Of a DNA stretch of 64,000 bases, positions 63,461 to 64,000 are shown piece by piece. The DNA lies in contig JBGURM010000092.1 in NCBI GenBank assembly GCA_045132035.1, positions 1-64,000 on the forward strand, in the 5' to 3' direction. This DNA comes from UBA2450 sp045132035 (GTDB lineage Bacteria > Bacillota_I > Bacilli_A > RFN20 > CAG-826). A model generated the notes under the pieces. It was given only the letters and a program-made list of their open reading frames with translations. It did not search any database and had not been told where the DNA came from. The stretch's first letter is position 1; each line of letters begins with the position of its first letter. A program made the translations under genes and the position numbers.

Positions 63461-64000
63461 TTATTTCTTTTTAGTTGTTTTTTTTGGCTCTTCTTTTGGT
63501 GGTTCTTCAAGTTTGAAGATCATCGCTCCTAAGGAGGCTAATTTGATGGTGATATATCCACCATAACTTCCTAAAGGTGCCCCGTTATATTGGTTTGCGC
63601 CACCATAGATATCTTTATCACTATTAAAGATTTCAACATATCTTCCTTCTTTTTCCACTGGAATACCAAAGTTCTCGTAGAAGTTAGGAGTCATGTTATA
63701 AACAAAGATTAATGTTTCACCATCAACTCTTCTAGTGAAAGCGAAAACACTATCATTACTATTATCAACGATTAACCATTTAAATCTTTCAGGATTATGT
63801 TCCTCAAAATACATCGCTGGATGCGCTCTATAGATGAGGTTTAAATCATGGTAGAGTCTAGAAATGGAATCATGAGCAGGGAATTGTTTTAATTCCCATG
63901 GTAATGATTTAGCTTCATTCCATTCGTCAAATGAACCGAATTCGTTACCCATGAAGTTGAGTTTCTTTCCTGGGTGACCGTATTGGTAAGTGATTAAGTT
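63461..64000 (-). CDS. glgB: 1,4-alpha-glucan branching enzyme, C-terminal part
   Basis: The last ~179 codons of a branching enzyme that runs off the window edge. LNFMGNEFG is the conserved end of the GH13 barrel, with PWELKQFPAHDSI and YRAHPAMYFEEH typical of GlgB, followed by the all-beta C-terminal domain (FAFTRR..LIFVYNMTP) and a Lys-rich tail (EEPPKEEPKKTTKKK). The tail is unusual and may be specific to this lineage. Confidence 0.9.
   Translation of the reverse strand, partial: NLITYQYGHPGKKLNFMGNEFGSFDEWNEAKSLPWELKQFPAHDSISRLYHDLNLIYRAHPAMYFEEHNPERFKWLIVDNSNDSVFAFTRRVDGETLIFVYNMTPNFYENFGIPVEKEGRYVEIFNSDKDIYGGANQYNGAPLGSYGGYITIKLASLGAMIFKLEEPPKEEPKKTTKKK

Noticed and set aside
1..64000. 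Mycoplasma genetic code (TGA = Trp), suggested by the mycoplasma-like nuclease operon
   Set aside because: Genes end in TGA at proper positions (27411-27413, 54100-54102, 47501-47503) and conserved Trp residues are TGG.
1..64000. tRNA genes
   Set aside because: Scanning for the T-loop GTTCGAATC-type sequence on both strands gave only matches inside coding regions without an acceptor stem.

Overview
The window is chromosomal DNA of a low-GC Gram-positive bacterium, most likely an uncultured Bacilli/Mollicutes-related lineage (RF39/RFN20-like). The evidence is AT-rich sequence, lipobox lipoproteins, KtrAB, a Firmicutes-type L10 leader and BspA-like surface proteins. A nuclease/ABC-transporter operon otherwise best known from mycoplasmas is also present. 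TGA is used as a stop (for example at 27411-27413, 54100-54102 and 47501-47503) and Trp is TGG, so the genetic code is standard and this is not a Mycoplasma/Ureaplasma-type organism. No tRNA, rRNA, CRISPR array, transposase or prophage was seen. The lineage is inferred from gene content only.

Layout. (1) 117-21910, all minus strand: a nucleic-acid/nucleotide scavenging block. It holds an orphan DinJ-like antitoxin, an alpha/beta hydrolase, a 5'-nucleotidase lipoprotein, an endonuclease I and two RDD membrane proteins. After an internal promoter (15466-15495) come an LRR membrane protein, a complete ABC importer (ATPase with a large insertion, two permeases, two lipoprotein binding proteins), a thermonuclease lipoprotein, a zinc-ribbon membrane protein and a repeat-containing lipoprotein. 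(2) 22076-26365: the str operon (rpsL-rpsG-fusA-tuf). (3) 26595-28308: small unknown genes, a P-loop kinase-like gene, and three tandem ~108-bp units that each look like an independent small RNA gene on the minus strand. (4) 28397-38720: rplK-rplA-[L10 leader]-rplJ-rplL-rsmC-like-rpoB-rpoC. A candidate structured small RNA (38954-39035) lies upstream. (5) 39324-49935: a four-gene surface/fibre-like operon headed by a GEMM-I cyclic-dinucleotide riboswitch with a terminator (49954-50056). (6) 50252-52323: ktrBA potassium uptake. (7) 52396-54496: an orphan antitoxin-like gene, rpmG-secE-nusG, and a VapBC-like module. (8) 54510-58735: O-antigen-ligase-like protein, smpB, folC and a small membrane protein. 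(9) 58886-64000: an orphan Phd/YefM antitoxin with a possible toxin remnant, a HAD phosphatase, a CarD/CdnL regulator, and glgB(partial)-glgP-dUTPase.

How it fits together. The secreted or anchored nucleases and nucleotidase of block 1, cotranscribed with an importer that has two binding proteins, suggest capture of extracellular DNA/RNA and uptake of its breakdown products. Block 5 looks like a surface structure switched by a cyclic dinucleotide second messenger. The riboswitch has A at the position that is G20 in the V. cholerae Vc2 aptamer, so 3',3'-cGAMP should be considered besides c-di-GMP. Several genes (ktrB, the HAD gene, carD, the ligase-like gene, the 118-aa membrane protein) have a -10 box directly before the ATG and no Shine-Dalgarno sequence, suggesting leaderless or near-leaderless mRNAs.
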